The notes under the pieces: generated by a model
Database searches by the model: none
What the model was told of the DNA's origin: nothing
What the model saw: only the letters and a program-made list of their open reading frames with translations
Part shown: piece by piece, positions 1 through 8,370 of the stretch
How positions within the stretch are numbered: the first letter of the stretch is position 1
Layout: the number at the start of each line of letters is the position of its first letter
NCBI RefSeq assembly: GCF_011752625.1
Contig: NZ_VWXD01000001.1
Coordinates: forward strand, 434,001 to 498,000
Source of the DNA: Candidatus Pantoea formicae
GTDB lineage: Bacteria; Pseudomonadota; Gammaproteobacteria; Enterobacterales; Enterobacteriaceae
DNA: 64,000 bases
Reading direction: 5' to 3'
Translations under genes and position numbers: made by a program

Positions 1-1
1 G

Positions 2-322
2 ACGGGATTCGGCGCCAACAGCTACGTCAGCCCCGAAGAGGTGGGTAAAATTCTGGCGTCACTGCTTGAAGCAGGCGGGAATTTTATCCGGATCGGATCA
101 GGGGCGCTGATGCTGGCATGGGTTGCCGCCGGACGTGTAGTGGGTTACTACGAGCCTTATATGCACGCGTGGGATTGTCTGGCAGGTTATTGCCTGGTGA
201 AAGAAGCGGGCGGCTGGTATCACCCGTTCAATACCGAAGGCGAGCGTCTGCTGAAAGGGGCGCAGGTGCTGGCCGTTGCACCTGGTGCGGAAGCCGATTT
301 AAAACGTATTGCAGGGCTTTAA
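2..322 (+). CDS. Inositol monophosphatase family protein (3' end only)
   Basis: The reading frame is open from the first bases and ends at 322, so only the last ~106 residues are present. The fragment carries the second signature of the Mg-dependent inositol monophosphatase/FIG superfamily: W-D-C-L-A-G followed by the conserved E-A-G-G, which in the family contributes a metal-binding Asp and substrate contacts. The family hydrolyses phosphomonoesters such as inositol-1-phosphate, histidinol phosphate or PAP. The fragment cannot decide which. An ATG at 41 lies inside the protein and is not the real start. Family membership is fairly sure; the substrate is unknown. Confidence 0.8.
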   Translation, partial: TGFGANSYVSPEEVGKILASLLEAGGNFIRIGSGALMLAWVAAGRVVGYYEPYMHAWDCLAGYCLVKEAGGWYHPFNTEGERLLKGAQVLAVAPGAEADLKRIAGL

Positions 323-430
323 AAGATTATAAAAATTGCGGCGTGCCTTGGCGCGCCCATCATGTATACCATTGTAATTCCCACGGGGCGATGCTTTTAT
401 ATCCCCCTCTGTTTTTGATCGGGTTAGAAC

Positions 431-1231
431 GTGTCGCTCTCCTCTTCTGACTGGTTTAGCCATAACGGCATTGAATGTTCTCGCGTAAACGCCAGCGGTA
501 GCCGCTTTCCACGTCATTTGCATGATGAGTACGTGATTTGTGCCAATCTCAGTGGTCGCGAAGAGATTTGGCTGGATGGCAAAGTCAAAGAGGCGTTTGC
601 TGGACAGGTCACTATCTATAATCCCAGCGCGATCCAATCTTCTCAGTTCAGCCAGGATACGGTGAGCTTTGTCAGCATTCATCTTCCGCAATCCACCCTG
701 AGCCAACTGTTGGGTAATACAGCGGCTCCAGCACTGCGAGAAGGGGTGTTCAATGATGCGCGACTGTTCCAGGCCATTTGTCGCTTTGACGCAGTGGCAC
801 GACAGGGCGATGAGACCCTATTGGAACAGCAGTTGTTATGGCTATGCGGTGAGTTGCTGGATGACTCCGCCAGTCTGCAACAGGGCGATGTGCAGATCAT
901 TCATCAGGTAAAACAGTTTCTCCGCGACCATCTTAATGAGAAACCGCAACTTGAGGTACTGGCGCAGCTGGCCGGAATCAGTAAATACCATCTGGTGCGC
1001 AGATTCACCCAACTGACTGGGTTGCCGCCGTTGCAGTATCACATGCAGTTGCGGCTGCATCGCGCTCGGGAACTGTTGCGCCAGCGGGTGCATCCACTGG
1101 ACGCGGCATTGCAGCTGGGATTTTACGATCAGAGTCACTTCATCAACGCGTTTCGCAAAGTGATGGGCACTACACCACATCACTATGCACAGCAGATCGC
1201 CTTACCCCAAAACAAATTCCCGGTAGCCTGA
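431..1231 (+). CDS. AraC-family transcriptional regulator
   Basis: A 266-residue AraC/XylS-type regulator. The N-terminal ~150 residues look like a cupin sensor (H-L-H-D near residue 30). The last ~100 residues hold two helix-turn-helix motifs, with the family pattern L-A-x-x-A-G-I-S-K-Y-H-L-x-R-x-F followed by A-x-x-L-G-F-Y-D-Q-S-H-F. The start is a GTG at 431. The gene converges on the LysE-type exporter and their 3' ends overlap by about 30 bases. Sensor-type AraC proteins beside a LysE exporter commonly control it, so regulation of that exporter is a reasonable inference, but no operator was identified. Confidence 0.88.
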   Translation: MSLSSSDWFSHNGIECSRVNASGSRFPRHLHDEYVICANLSGREEIWLDGKVKEAFAGQVTIYNPSAIQSSQFSQDTVSFVSIHLPQSTLSQLLGNTAAPALREGVFNDARLFQAICRFDAVARQGDETLLEQQLLWLCGELLDDSASLQQGDVQIIHQVKQFLRDHLNEKPQLEVLAQLAGISKYHLVRRFTQLTGLPPLQYHMQLRLHRARELLRQRVHPLDAALQLGFYDQSHFINAFRKVMGTTPHHYAQQIALPQNKFPVA

Positions 1232-1840
1232 CACCATCACATATGCCGCGAAATAGCAGAAAATCAGCGCTGAAGCGAGGTAGGAGTATTTCAGCAGACG
1301 TTGGCCGAGCAATTTACCGCCCATGCTGCCGACCAGGCACAGCACACAGGTCCAGACCACACCCGCAATAAAGAAACCGCTGAGGAAAGAAGCAGTCGCA
1401 TTGACGCTGCCGTGTCCCATGCGGGCGATCAAAGCACCGCCCACGCTGGCAAACCACAGTATGGCGGTCGGTGACGACATCGCCAACACCACGCCACGGC
1501 CAAATTCACGCAGTAGCGAACGATAGGGCTGTTGTTCAGCCTGCGGTAAAGCAGCATCCCTACGCAGTGCTGCGAACAGCATTTTACCCGCAAACCACAG
1601 CAGTAACATCCCGCCGCCGATCCACAATACCCAGCGTACCGTGGTGAACTGCAATACTACTGCCATGCCCGCCAGCGCTAACAGGGCGTAAATCAGATCG
1701 CCAATGCAGGTTCCTATCCCTAACCAGAAGCCGTGGAAGTAACCGCGTTGCATCGCCAAGGTAATCATCGCGATATTGGCGAGTCCAATATCCAGGCACA
1801 GCGATAAACTCAACAAAAAGCCATTAGAAAACTGCAGCAT
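1202..1840 (-). CDS. LysE-family amino-acid/metabolite exporter
   Basis: Hydrophobic 212-residue protein with about six membrane spans typical of LysE/RhtB exporters. The N-terminus (S-N-G-F-L-L-S-L-S-L-C-L-D-I-G) fits the conserved first helix, where a small-residue motif precedes the loop. The family exports amino acids or related small molecules by proton antiport at the inner membrane. I chose the ATG at 1840 because the first helix begins there and an AGG lies upstream. An in-frame ATG at 1879 would add 13 residues that do not look like family sequence. It converges with the AraC gene. The substrate is unknown. Confidence 0.85.
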   Translation of the reverse strand: MLQFSNGFLLSLSLCLDIGLANIAMITLAMQRGYFHGFWLGIGTCIGDLIYALLALAGMAVVLQFTTVRWVLWIGGGMLLLWFAGKMLFAALRRDAALPQAEQQPYRSLLREFGRGVVLAMSSPTAILWFASVGGALIARMGHGSVNATASFLSGFFIAGVVWTCVLCLVGSMGGKLLGQRLLKYSYLASALIFCYFAAYVMVSGYREFVLG

Positions 1841-1996
1841 AGCGAACAACCTGTCTGATGGTTTTAATCCTGGCGGCATTTAAGCACGCCTTTTGTGGCG
1901 GAGTATTGGAAAGAATTGCGCGATCTCTCACACCTGGTTTTCACATCGCTGCAATTGTGTTTATATGCACCCATCTGCCATTAACGACCAAACACC

Positions 1997-2854
1997 ATGA
2001 ATCTTCGGGAAAATATTGTCAGCCAGTTCAGTGTGTTGTCACCTGAACTGCAACGCGCCGCTGAATTCTCGCTGCAAAATACCAATCAGTTGGTGGTGCT
2101 ATCCATGCGTGCCTTCGCGCTGGAGGCCGGAGTGAAACCCGCTACGCTGCTGCGCTTAGCGCAACGTTTAGGTTACAACGGCTGGGGCGAGTTGAAAGAC
2201 GCTTTCATTGATGATCTTGGACTGCGCAATGATACATACGTATCCAAAGCCGAGAAATTGATCGCCAAAGGCACCCAGCCACAACTGTATGAAGAGGTGT
2301 TTCAGGCGCATCAGACGAATCTGGCCTTTACACAGAATGAAAACCATCTGGCGATGGAGCAGGCTGTTTCGCTGTTGGACGCAGCAGATAATGTCTACAT
2401 TTGCGGCTTCCGCGCCAGTTTTCCTATTGCCTGGTCGCTGTTTTATGTCTATCGACTGTTCAATCGGCAGGTGTCGATGATCGATGGACTAGCAAGCAAC
2501 ATTGAGGTGTTCACCCGTGAGTTAACCGCACAAGATTGCGTCTTACTCACCAGCTTTGCGCCCTATTCGCGCGAGTCGTTGGATGTCTTGCACGCAGCCC
2601 AGCAAGCGGGTGCGACAATCATTGCCATCACAGATTCGCCCGTTTCACCGTTAGCACAGGCCGCTGATTGCACGTTGTTGTTCTCCATCGACAGCCCGTC
2701 ATTTTTCCCTTCAGTGGTTTCCGGTATGGGGCTGGCGGAGTGCCTGCTGGCGATGCTGGTGGCTCGCCACGGTCGTGATGCTGTCACAAAAATCGAAAAC
2801 GCCGAACGCTATTTGATTGATTCAGGAGCTTACGTGGTGCCAGGCAAATCCTGA
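1997..2854 (+). CDS. MurR/RpiR-family transcriptional regulator
   Basis: A 285-residue regulator with the two-domain RpiR layout. The N-terminal helix-turn-helix spans about residues 1-75 (S-M-R-A-F-A-L-E-A-G-V-K-P-A-T-L-L-R is the recognition region). A SIS sugar-isomerase-like ligand domain spans about 120-250 (Y-I-C-G-F-R-A-S near its start). SIS domains of this family usually bind phosphosugars, but many RpiR proteins sense other metabolites. It lies directly upstream of, and on the same strand as, the aminotransferase operon. The gap between them carries three copies of a repeated motif that may be its operator. The effector is unknown. Confidence 0.88.
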   Translation: MNLRENIVSQFSVLSPELQRAAEFSLQNTNQLVVLSMRAFALEAGVKPATLLRLAQRLGYNGWGELKDAFIDDLGLRNDTYVSKAEKLIAKGTQPQLYEEVFQAHQTNLAFTQNENHLAMEQAVSLLDAADNVYICGFRASFPIAWSLFYVYRLFNRQVSMIDGLASNIEVFTRELTAQDCVLLTSFAPYSRESLDVLHAAQQAGATIIAITDSPVSPLAQAADCTLLFSIDSPSFFPSVVSGMGLAECLLAMLVARHGRDAVTKIENAERYLIDSGAYVVPGKS

Positions 2855-2859
2855 TAAAT

Positions 2860-2933
2860 GATTCATTTGTATCTGTCATAAGAAAACAGAATGCATTTGA
2901 ATCACAATTGCGTTGACGTGATCCAAATGAATC
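2860..2933. promoter_or_regulatory. Triple GATTCAWWTG motif, candidate RpiR operator
   Basis: Three copies of one decamer lie between the regulator and the aminotransferase: GATTCATTTG at 2860-2869, its inverse form CATTTGAATC at 2894-2903, and the inverse CAAATGAATC at 2924-2933. Start-to-start spacings are 34 and 30 bases, close to three helical turns. A TTGACG at 2913-2918 could be a -35 box, which would put the third copy inside the core promoter, a typical repressor position. The copies are seen directly; binding by the adjacent RpiR protein is inference. Confidence 0.5.
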
Positions 2934-2982
2934 CTGCAAGATGCACTTCATTAATACAGTGTATTCAGGAGCAGGACCTAGC

Positions 2983-4311
2983 ATGAGCCATATCATTCAC
3001 CGCAGTTTGCGCAGTACGCCCACCGTGGCAGCCCGCGCGCAAGGGGCATACATCTATGATGCACAAGGAAAACAGTATCTTGATGCCTGCGGTGGTGCCG
3101 CCGTTTCCTGTTTAGGTCACGCGCATCCTGATGTGCTGGCGGCGATGCACCGTCAGATCGATCAACTGGCTTATGCCCACACCAGCTTCTTCACCAGTGA
3201 CACCGTCGAGCAACTGGCAGAACAGCTGACGCGCACCGCGCCTGGCGATCTCAATTATGCTTATTTCGTCTCTGGCGGTTCTGAAGCGGTTGAAACCGCA
3301 CTCAAACTGGCGCGTCAGTACTTCGTTGAGATCGGTCAGCCATCACGTACCAAATTTATCGCCCGCAAACAGAGCTATCATGGCAATACCCTTGGTGCGT
3401 TAGCCGTGGGTGGCAACGAATGGCGTCGCCGCCAGTTTGCCCCCTTGCTGATCGATGTTATCCGCGTTTCAGCCTGCAATGAGTACCGCGATCGTCGCGC
3501 TGACGAAACCCAGCAGCAATATACCGAGCGTCTGCTCAGAGAGTTGGAACAGGCCATCATTGAGGCGGGTCCTGACACCATTATTGGTTTCTGTGCAGAA
3601 ACCGTGGTGGGTGCGACGACCGGTGCTACGCCACCCACGCCAGGCTATCTGAAGGGGGTTCGCAGCCTGTGCGACAAATACGGCATCCTGTATATCGCCG
3701 ATGAAGTGATGTGTGGCATGGGACGCACCGGCACGCTGCATGCGTTTGAGCAAGATGATGTGGTGCCCGATTTGGTGACCATCGCTAAGGGGCTGGGGGG
3801 CGGCTATCAGCCGATCGGCGCCGTATTGGCGAGCGAGAAAATTGTCTCAGCACTGCAAGCTGGCAGCGGGCTGTTCCAGCACGGCCACACTTACATTTGC
3901 CATGCCACCGCCGCTTCCGCCGCGCTGGCGGTTCAGCAGGTGATTGAACGCGATAACCTGTTGCAGGCCGTCAAGCAGCAGGGCGCTTACTTGCAAAAGG
4001 CACTGCATGAAGTGCTGGGCGAATTACCTCATGTGGGGGATACGCGCGGACGTGGCTTATTTGCAGGTGTTGAACTGGTGCGTGATAAAGCCAGTAAAAC
4101 ACCGTTCGAACCGGCTTTGAAACTGCATGCGGCGATTAAAGCCAACTGTATGTCGCGTGGGTTGATGGTCTACCCGATGGGGGGAACGATAGACGGCCAA
4201 TATGGCGACCATATTTTAATCGCACCGCCGTTTATCATCACGGCCAACCAACTCGACTTCGTGGTGGATACACTGAACACCGTGATTCGCGAAGAGACGA
4301 GTAAATTATGA
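2983..4311 (+). CDS. Class III (PLP) aminotransferase
   Basis: A 442-residue fold-type I, class III aminotransferase. The family landmarks are in order: G-G-S-E-A-V-E-T-A in the cofactor-phosphate region, Y-H-G-N-T-L, I-A-D-E-V-M-C-G-M-G-R with the Asp that contacts the pyridine nitrogen, and the Schiff-base lysine at about residue 269 in T-I-A-K-G-L-G-G-G-Y. This class transfers amino groups from omega-amino acids, amines or beta-alanine-like substrates to a keto acid in the cytoplasm. The ATG at 2983 is chosen because CAGGAG precedes it; an ATG at 2941 gives 14 extra residues. It is the first gene of a three-gene operon, and its stop overlaps the next start (ATGA). Substrate unknown. Confidence 0.9.
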   Translation: MSHIIHRSLRSTPTVAARAQGAYIYDAQGKQYLDACGGAAVSCLGHAHPDVLAAMHRQIDQLAYAHTSFFTSDTVEQLAEQLTRTAPGDLNYAYFVSGGSEAVETALKLARQYFVEIGQPSRTKFIARKQSYHGNTLGALAVGGNEWRRRQFAPLLIDVIRVSACNEYRDRRADETQQQYTERLLRELEQAIIEAGPDTIIGFCAETVVGATTGATPPTPGYLKGVRSLCDKYGILYIADEVMCGMGRTGTLHAFEQDDVVPDLVTIAKGLGGGYQPIGAVLASEKIVSALQAGSGLFQHGHTYICHATAASAALAVQQVIERDNLLQAVKQQGAYLQKALHEVLGELPHVGDTRGRGLFAGVELVRDKASKTPFEPALKLHAAIKANCMSRGLMVYPMGGTIDGQYGDHILIAPPFIITANQLDFVVDTLNTVIREETSKL

Positions 4312-4871
4312 ACAATCGTTTGCCGCCACTGGCGGAACATGAGTGGGACGATCAGCAGCGCGCATTAGCTGAAGAGATTATCAATGGGCCGCGCGGTGCG
4401 CTGCTGCCACCCTTCGAGCCGCTATTGCGCAGCCCCGAGTTAATGGCACACGCACAGCGCATGGGGGAATACCTACGTTATCGCAGTGCGCTAGGGCAGC
4501 GCCTCTCAGAGCTGGCGATTTTGATGACCGCCCGGCACTGGTCGCAGCCGGTTGAATGGGCGATTCATGCGCCGATTGCCCGCGAAAAAGGCATTTCTGC
4601 CGCAGCGGTGCAGGCGATCAATGAGAAGCATCTACCTGAGGATCTCCAACCGGATGAGTGGGTGATTTATCACTTTTGCCAACAGTTGCATCAGCAGCAA
4701 AAGGTCAGTGATACCACCTGGCATCAAGCCATCGCGCTATGGGGCGAAAAGGGCGTGGTAGATCTGATAGGCATCAATGGTTATTACAGTTTTCTCTCGA
4801 TGGTAATGAACGGCGCACAGACGCCGGTACCAGATTCATCGGATACAATCTTAATGAAACCAACAATATGA
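4308..4871 (+). CDS. Carboxymuconolactone decarboxylase-family protein
   Basis: A 187-residue all-helical protein of the carboxymuconolactone decarboxylase/AhpD superfamily. The core L-S-E-L-A-I-L-M-T-A-R-H-W-S-Q followed by E-W-A-I-H-A-P-I-A is the family signature in the version lacking the CxxC pair of AhpD, so peroxidase activity is unlikely. Known members decarboxylate or isomerise lactones or act as small catabolic hydrolases; the reaction here cannot be read from sequence. Overlapping stop/start codons on both sides (ATGA at 4308 and 4868) indicate translational coupling with the aminotransferase and the C45 enzyme, so all three probably serve one pathway. Confidence 0.85.
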   Translation: MNNRLPPLAEHEWDDQQRALAEEIINGPRGALLPPFEPLLRSPELMAHAQRMGEYLRYRSALGQRLSELAILMTARHWSQPVEWAIHAPIAREKGISAAAVQAINEKHLPEDLQPDEWVIYHFCQQLHQQQKVSDTTWHQAIALWGEKGVVDLIGINGYYSFLSMVMNGAQTPVPDSSDTILMKPTI

Positions 4872-5887
4872 AAAAACTCGCAATCCGTGGTTCCGCTTTT
4901 GCAGTCGGTCATCAGCTTGGTGCGTTTGGTCGTAAGGCATGGCATGCAAAAATCACGCAAACGGCGTTGTGGCAAACCGTGACCGCCATGAAGGACGCCG
5001 CACAGACTCTGAGTATGCGCTCGCTCGTGCAGTCGCAGTATCCACTGATCTGGCAGGAGCTGGAGGGATTAGCCGAGGGCTTGGGGGCACCGATTGATGA
5101 GGTGTTTGCCTGGAACTGTCGTGGCGATTTGGTGCTCTCAACCTCTGATGGCTGTACCACGGTGGCGGGAAAAAGCGCTGAGGGTGAGTTGATTATTGCG
5201 CACAATGAAGACGGTTTCCCACAGCTGCGTGATGACTGCGCCATCGTGACGATTACCCCGGATGAGGGGCTGGCGTTCACCAGTTTTGCTTATCCAGGTT
5301 CGATTTGCGGGCATACCTTTGCCGTTAACGAAAAAGGCGTGGTGAACACGGTGAATAATATTCGCGCCGTGCAGCGTCCGAGTGGAATGCCACGCCAGAT
5401 TCAGGCGCGAGCCGCGCTCAATGCGGCAACCTTAGACGAAGCCATCAGCACTCTGACGGCAATACCGAGAGCGGGGGCCTTTCACCATACGCTAGGTCAA
5501 ATGGGCGACAGCCGTCTGTTTAGTGTCGAAGCCACAGGCTCAGGCTGTTCGGTCACACCCTTGAACGCAGTTTTTGCCCATGCTAATCACCTGATCCACC
5601 CGCAACTTGATGCGGTTGATCAGGTCATCACAGACAGTTCCCGCTCACGCCAACAACGGTTAATTGCTTGGCTGGAGACGCAATCTCATCTTAATGGCGC
5701 GGCGGCAACAGAGATTCTTTCCGATCAGCATGATGCCGTATTGCCGATTTATCGCCTCTCGCCCTGTGATCCAGATGAAGAGAATACGCTGGCGACGGCG
5801 GTATTTACCCTGCATGCCAATCAGGTGAGCTGGCAGATATTTACCTTGAATCGTGATGAGGCAGAATTAAACGGCACGATTTCCTAA
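4868..5887 (+). CDS. C45-family autoproteolytic acyltransferase/hydrolase
   Basis: A 339-residue protein resembling peptidase family C45 (acyl-CoA:6-aminopenicillanate acyltransferase type, an Ntn hydrolase). Cys96 in S-D-G-C-T-T-V is the expected nucleophile that becomes the N-terminus after self-cleavage. It is followed by the family's H-N-E-D-G region and by N-E-K-G-V-V-N-T-V-N-N. Members hydrolyse or transfer acyl groups on amides, including beta-lactam precursors and N-acyl amines. There is no signal peptide, so it is cytoplasmic. The ATG at 4868 overlaps the previous stop. Removing an acyl group before transamination is a plausible role but is inferred from the neighbours only. Confidence 0.83.
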   Translation: MKKLAIRGSAFAVGHQLGAFGRKAWHAKITQTALWQTVTAMKDAAQTLSMRSLVQSQYPLIWQELEGLAEGLGAPIDEVFAWNCRGDLVLSTSDGCTTVAGKSAEGELIIAHNEDGFPQLRDDCAIVTITPDEGLAFTSFAYPGSICGHTFAVNEKGVVNTVNNIRAVQRPSGMPRQIQARAALNAATLDEAISTLTAIPRAGAFHHTLGQMGDSRLFSVEATGSGCSVTPLNAVFAHANHLIHPQLDAVDQVITDSSRSRQQRLIAWLETQSHLNGAAATEILSDQHDAVLPIYRLSPCDPDEENTLATAVFTLHANQVSWQIFTLNRDEAELNGTIS

Positions 5888-5989
5888 ATTTTAATCTGCT
5901 ATATTGTGAAGCTGGTCACCTTAGCCTGACGCTATTCAAATCAATCCCACTATAGTCGTTAAACATTCCGATTATGGTGGGGTACTAAA

Positions 5990-7192
5990 ATGAATAGAAA
6001 TAAAAAAGCCGTGCGCAGCGGTTTAGCCACAAACATAACCATGGCATTATCCCTAGCTGTTTTTTCACTGGTGGGGAGCACTATGGCAAATGCCGCGGAA
6101 CATCATCAAACAGCATTAGTGGGGACCTGGACGTCGATTCCAGATGCGCCTTTAGAGCAGAAACCCGATCATCCCAGCGAAGGTTTATATCGCCTGAAGG
6201 TGAACAGCGACGGTACGTTGACGCCACTCGATGTGATCAAAATGAAAAGCCCGTCGTGGATTGTGAAATCCCGCGATGGACGTTTCGCCTATACCACTAA
6301 TGAAGAGAACGCCGGTGCGGTGACCGCGCTAAGCATTGATAGAAGTGGCAAGGTGCAGGTGCTGAATGTGGTGGACAGTCATGGACAGCAGCCGACGCAT
6401 GCGACCATCAGCCCGGACGGCAAGTTCCTGTTTGTAGCGAACTACTCCGTGGCAAAAGGCGGAGCGGGTGTGTCAGTCTTCCCGATTCATCACGATGGCA
6501 AACTGGGCGAGCAGGTTCAGCATTTTGCCTTTGAGCACGGTACCGGGGCAGTTAAAGGGCGTCAGGACGGTGGACATGCACACTCCACCACCTTTACTCA
6601 TGATGGTAAGTATCTGTATGCCGCTGACCTCGGCGGGGACAAGCTGCACGCCTATCGTTATCACGTAGACAAAGCACAACCGCTTGAAGCTGACAGTGCG
6701 CGTGATGTGAATTTCACTGCAGGTTCAGGACCGCGCCACATGGTGTTTGCACCTAATGGTCAGCACGCCTATGTCACTACTGAAATGGCGGGTGAAATTG
6801 TGGTGTTTGCCGTTAAACAGGATCGTCTGGAACCTGCTGCCCATATCAAGCTGAATAGCGAGAATAACAGTGAAGCATATCGTAGCGGTGGGGGGATTAT
6901 CTTAAGCCCGAACGGTAAATTTGTTATTGCGGCGAACCGTGGTTCAGATAATAAATTGCTGGTGTTTAAAATTGAAGCAGATGGCATGTTAGGCAAGCCG
7001 ATGAGCTATAAAGCCAAGGGTATTGAGCCGCGTGCGTTTGCATTCGATAGCAGTGGCAAATATCTCTACGTGACGAACGTATTTACCAACAATATTTCCC
7101 TGTTCCATTTCGATGCGAATAGCGGCGAACTGAAAGCCGCAGGTGATGCGGCGAAGATTTCCACGCCAACGGATATTAAGTTCTTTAATTAA
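5990..7192 (+). CDS. Secreted beta-propeller lactonase-family protein
   Basis: A 400-residue protein with an N-terminal signal peptide (basic start, hydrophobic core, likely cleavage after A-N-A-A near residue 36). The rest is repetitive seven-bladed propeller sequence of the 6-phosphogluconolactonase/YncE superfamily: repeated D-G-K-F-L-F-V-A-N-Y, D-G-K-Y-L-Y-A-A-D and S-G-K-Y-L-Y-V-T-N strands. Pgl-type lactonases act in the cytoplasm, so this exported form probably acts on a periplasmic lactone or has a binding role. It has its own Shine-Dalgarno (GGTGGGG) and about 100 bases of upstream DNA, so it is probably a single-gene unit. Confidence 0.82.
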   Translation: MNRNKKAVRSGLATNITMALSLAVFSLVGSTMANAAEHHQTALVGTWTSIPDAPLEQKPDHPSEGLYRLKVNSDGTLTPLDVIKMKSPSWIVKSRDGRFAYTTNEENAGAVTALSIDRSGKVQVLNVVDSHGQQPTHATISPDGKFLFVANYSVAKGGAGVSVFPIHHDGKLGEQVQHFAFEHGTGAVKGRQDGGHAHSTTFTHDGKYLYAADLGGDKLHAYRYHVDKAQPLEADSARDVNFTAGSGPRHMVFAPNGQHAYVTTEMAGEIVVFAVKQDRLEPAAHIKLNSENNSEAYRSGGGIILSPNGKFVIAANRGSDNKLLVFKIEADGMLGKPMSYKAKGIEPRAFAFDSSGKYLYVTNVFTNNISLFHFDANSGELKAAGDAAKISTPTDIKFFN

Positions 7193-7196
7193 GGCC

Positions 7197-7371
7197 AGGT
7201 GCGCAAATGCGCACCTGCAAGGTTCAGCTCACTGTTTTGGGCGCCATAAATGGCGCCCCTACGAGGTAAAGGGCGGTTTTCGTAGGGTACGCATTGATGC
7301 GTACCGGGTTAAATACACACGCATGGCTTAAGTGAGCGCCATTACGTCCCGATGTCGCCGTTTATGGCGAC
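7197..7371. repeat. Cluster of REP-like palindromes
   Basis: Four short palindromes lie in a row after the propeller gene: AGGTGCGC-AAAT-GCGCACCT at 7197-7216, GGGCGCCAT-AA-ATGGCGCCC at 7239-7258, GGTACGCATTGATGCGTACC at 7286-7305, and GTCGCC-GTTTAT-GGCGAC at 7354-7371. The second and third are each flanked on one side by CGTAGGG, in opposite orientations, as in a BIME-like pair. Related palindromes occur at 8306 and 52816. The last one overlaps the end of the esterase gene. They resemble REP elements of enterobacteria and may also stabilise or end the converging transcripts. Confidence 0.6.
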
Positions 7372-8279
7372 TCTTGCTGTGCAACGGTGTTTAACGTGTG
7401 CTCCAGTGATGCGCCAAACATCTGACCATGTGAAAGTCCCGGATAGAGCTGATAGCGCGCCACTAAGCCGTTTGCGGCCATCCGATTGACCGTAGATTGC
7501 ACCGCGCGCAGTACGTCGGGTTTAGCGGTGTTAGGATCGCGACGCACATCACCATTGCCTTCCATCAGCGTGAGCTGCTTTACGCCAACCTGTTGCGTTT
7601 GTAGCCCTTGTAACTGGCTGAGTAGAGAGAAAAATCCCTGACCAATAGACGGGCTGGCAGCGTAGTAATGGGAGAAAAAAGATGAAGAGAGGTAGCTATC
7701 CAGCACAAATAAACCGCCATAGGAGTGCCCCCACAGCGCGCGCTGCTGTTGATTAATTTTCACGCCTTTCTCTGCAGCAGGCGCAATTTGTTGCTCGAGC
7801 AAGGTACGAAAAGCCACACTGCCACCGCCCGCACGCCCCCGACTGAAGGTATAGCCAACGCTGCCGTGCTCTTTATCAGGCGGTGTGTAATCAAAGGTGC
7901 GTGACTTCACATCAAAAGGCAGCGTGGTTTGATAACCGATGACCACCAGCAAAGGTGGATTACCCTCAGACAGTTTCTGCAACAGAGGTTCTGACAGCTT
8001 ATTCATGACCGCATTGCCATCCAGCATGTAGATGACGGGATAGCCCGAAGCGGGGGGCGCTTTATCGGGGTGAGCAACCCACACTTTGTAGTGTCGATTG
8101 CCATCCGCAGAATCAAACGTCTGGGTTGAAAAATGATAATACGCTGAGCCTTTATCAGCGATATTCGGCCCCAGCGGCGTCATATCTGGACGGGCAAATA
8201 CGTGGACGCTGAAAATGGCGCTGAAAAACAGCAGCAGCACCGTAGTGTGTCGGCTCACAAAAGAAAATCGATGTCGCAT
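7362..8279 (-). CDS. Periplasmic alpha/beta-hydrolase esterase (IroE/Fes-like)
   Basis: A 305-residue serine esterase of the predicted-hydrolase group that includes the siderophore esterases IroE, BesA and Fes. A signal peptide covers residues 1-29 (hydrophobic V-L-L-L-F-F-S-A-I-F). The nucleophile elbow is G-H-S-Y-G-G with Ser186, and a C-terminal L-S-H-G supplies the likely catalytic His. IroE-type enzymes hydrolyse the trilactone of enterobactin or salmochelin in the periplasm. The gene follows, on the same strand, a FepA-type receptor under a Fur box, which supports a siderophore role. The exact siderophore is inference, and other ester substrates are possible. Confidence 0.8.
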   Translation of the reverse strand: MRHRFSFVSRHTTVLLLFFSAIFSVHVFARPDMTPLGPNIADKGSAYYHFSTQTFDSADGNRHYKVWVAHPDKAPPASGYPVIYMLDGNAVMNKLSEPLLQKLSEGNPPLLVVIGYQTTLPFDVKSRTFDYTPPDKEHGSVGYTFSRGRAGGGSVAFRTLLEQQIAPAAEKGVKINQQQRALWGHSYGGLFVLDSYLSSSFFSHYYAASPSIGQGFFSLLSQLQGLQTQQVGVKQLTLMEGNGDVRRDPNTAKPDVLRAVQSTVNRMAANGLVARYQLYPGLSHGQMFGASLEHTLNTVAQQESP

Positions 8280-8305
8280 TGCAATCCTAATGCTTTGGTT
8301 TGACA

Positions 8306-8323
8306 GTGCGCATTGATGCGCAC
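8306..8323. repeat. REP-like palindrome
   Basis: GTGCGCATTGATGCGCAC is a perfect palindrome apart from the central bases. It matches the GGTACGCATTGATGCGTACC element at 7286 in layout and in the central GCATTGATGC. It lies in the 91-base gap between the receptor and esterase genes. Confidence 0.5.
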
Positions 8324-8335
8324 CACAAAAGAGTA

Positions 8336-8359
8336 TCGGCCAACCCTAAGGGTGGCCGC
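8336..8359 (-). terminator. Candidate terminator or attenuator after the fepA-like gene
   Basis: Read on the minus strand, an imperfect hairpin (GGCCA-CCCT against AGGG-TTGGCC) begins about a dozen bases after the receptor stop and is followed by a short T-containing tract (CTCTTTTG). It could end most receptor transcripts while letting some continue into the esterase. Confidence 0.45.
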
Positions 8360-8370
8360 TGAGTGACGAA

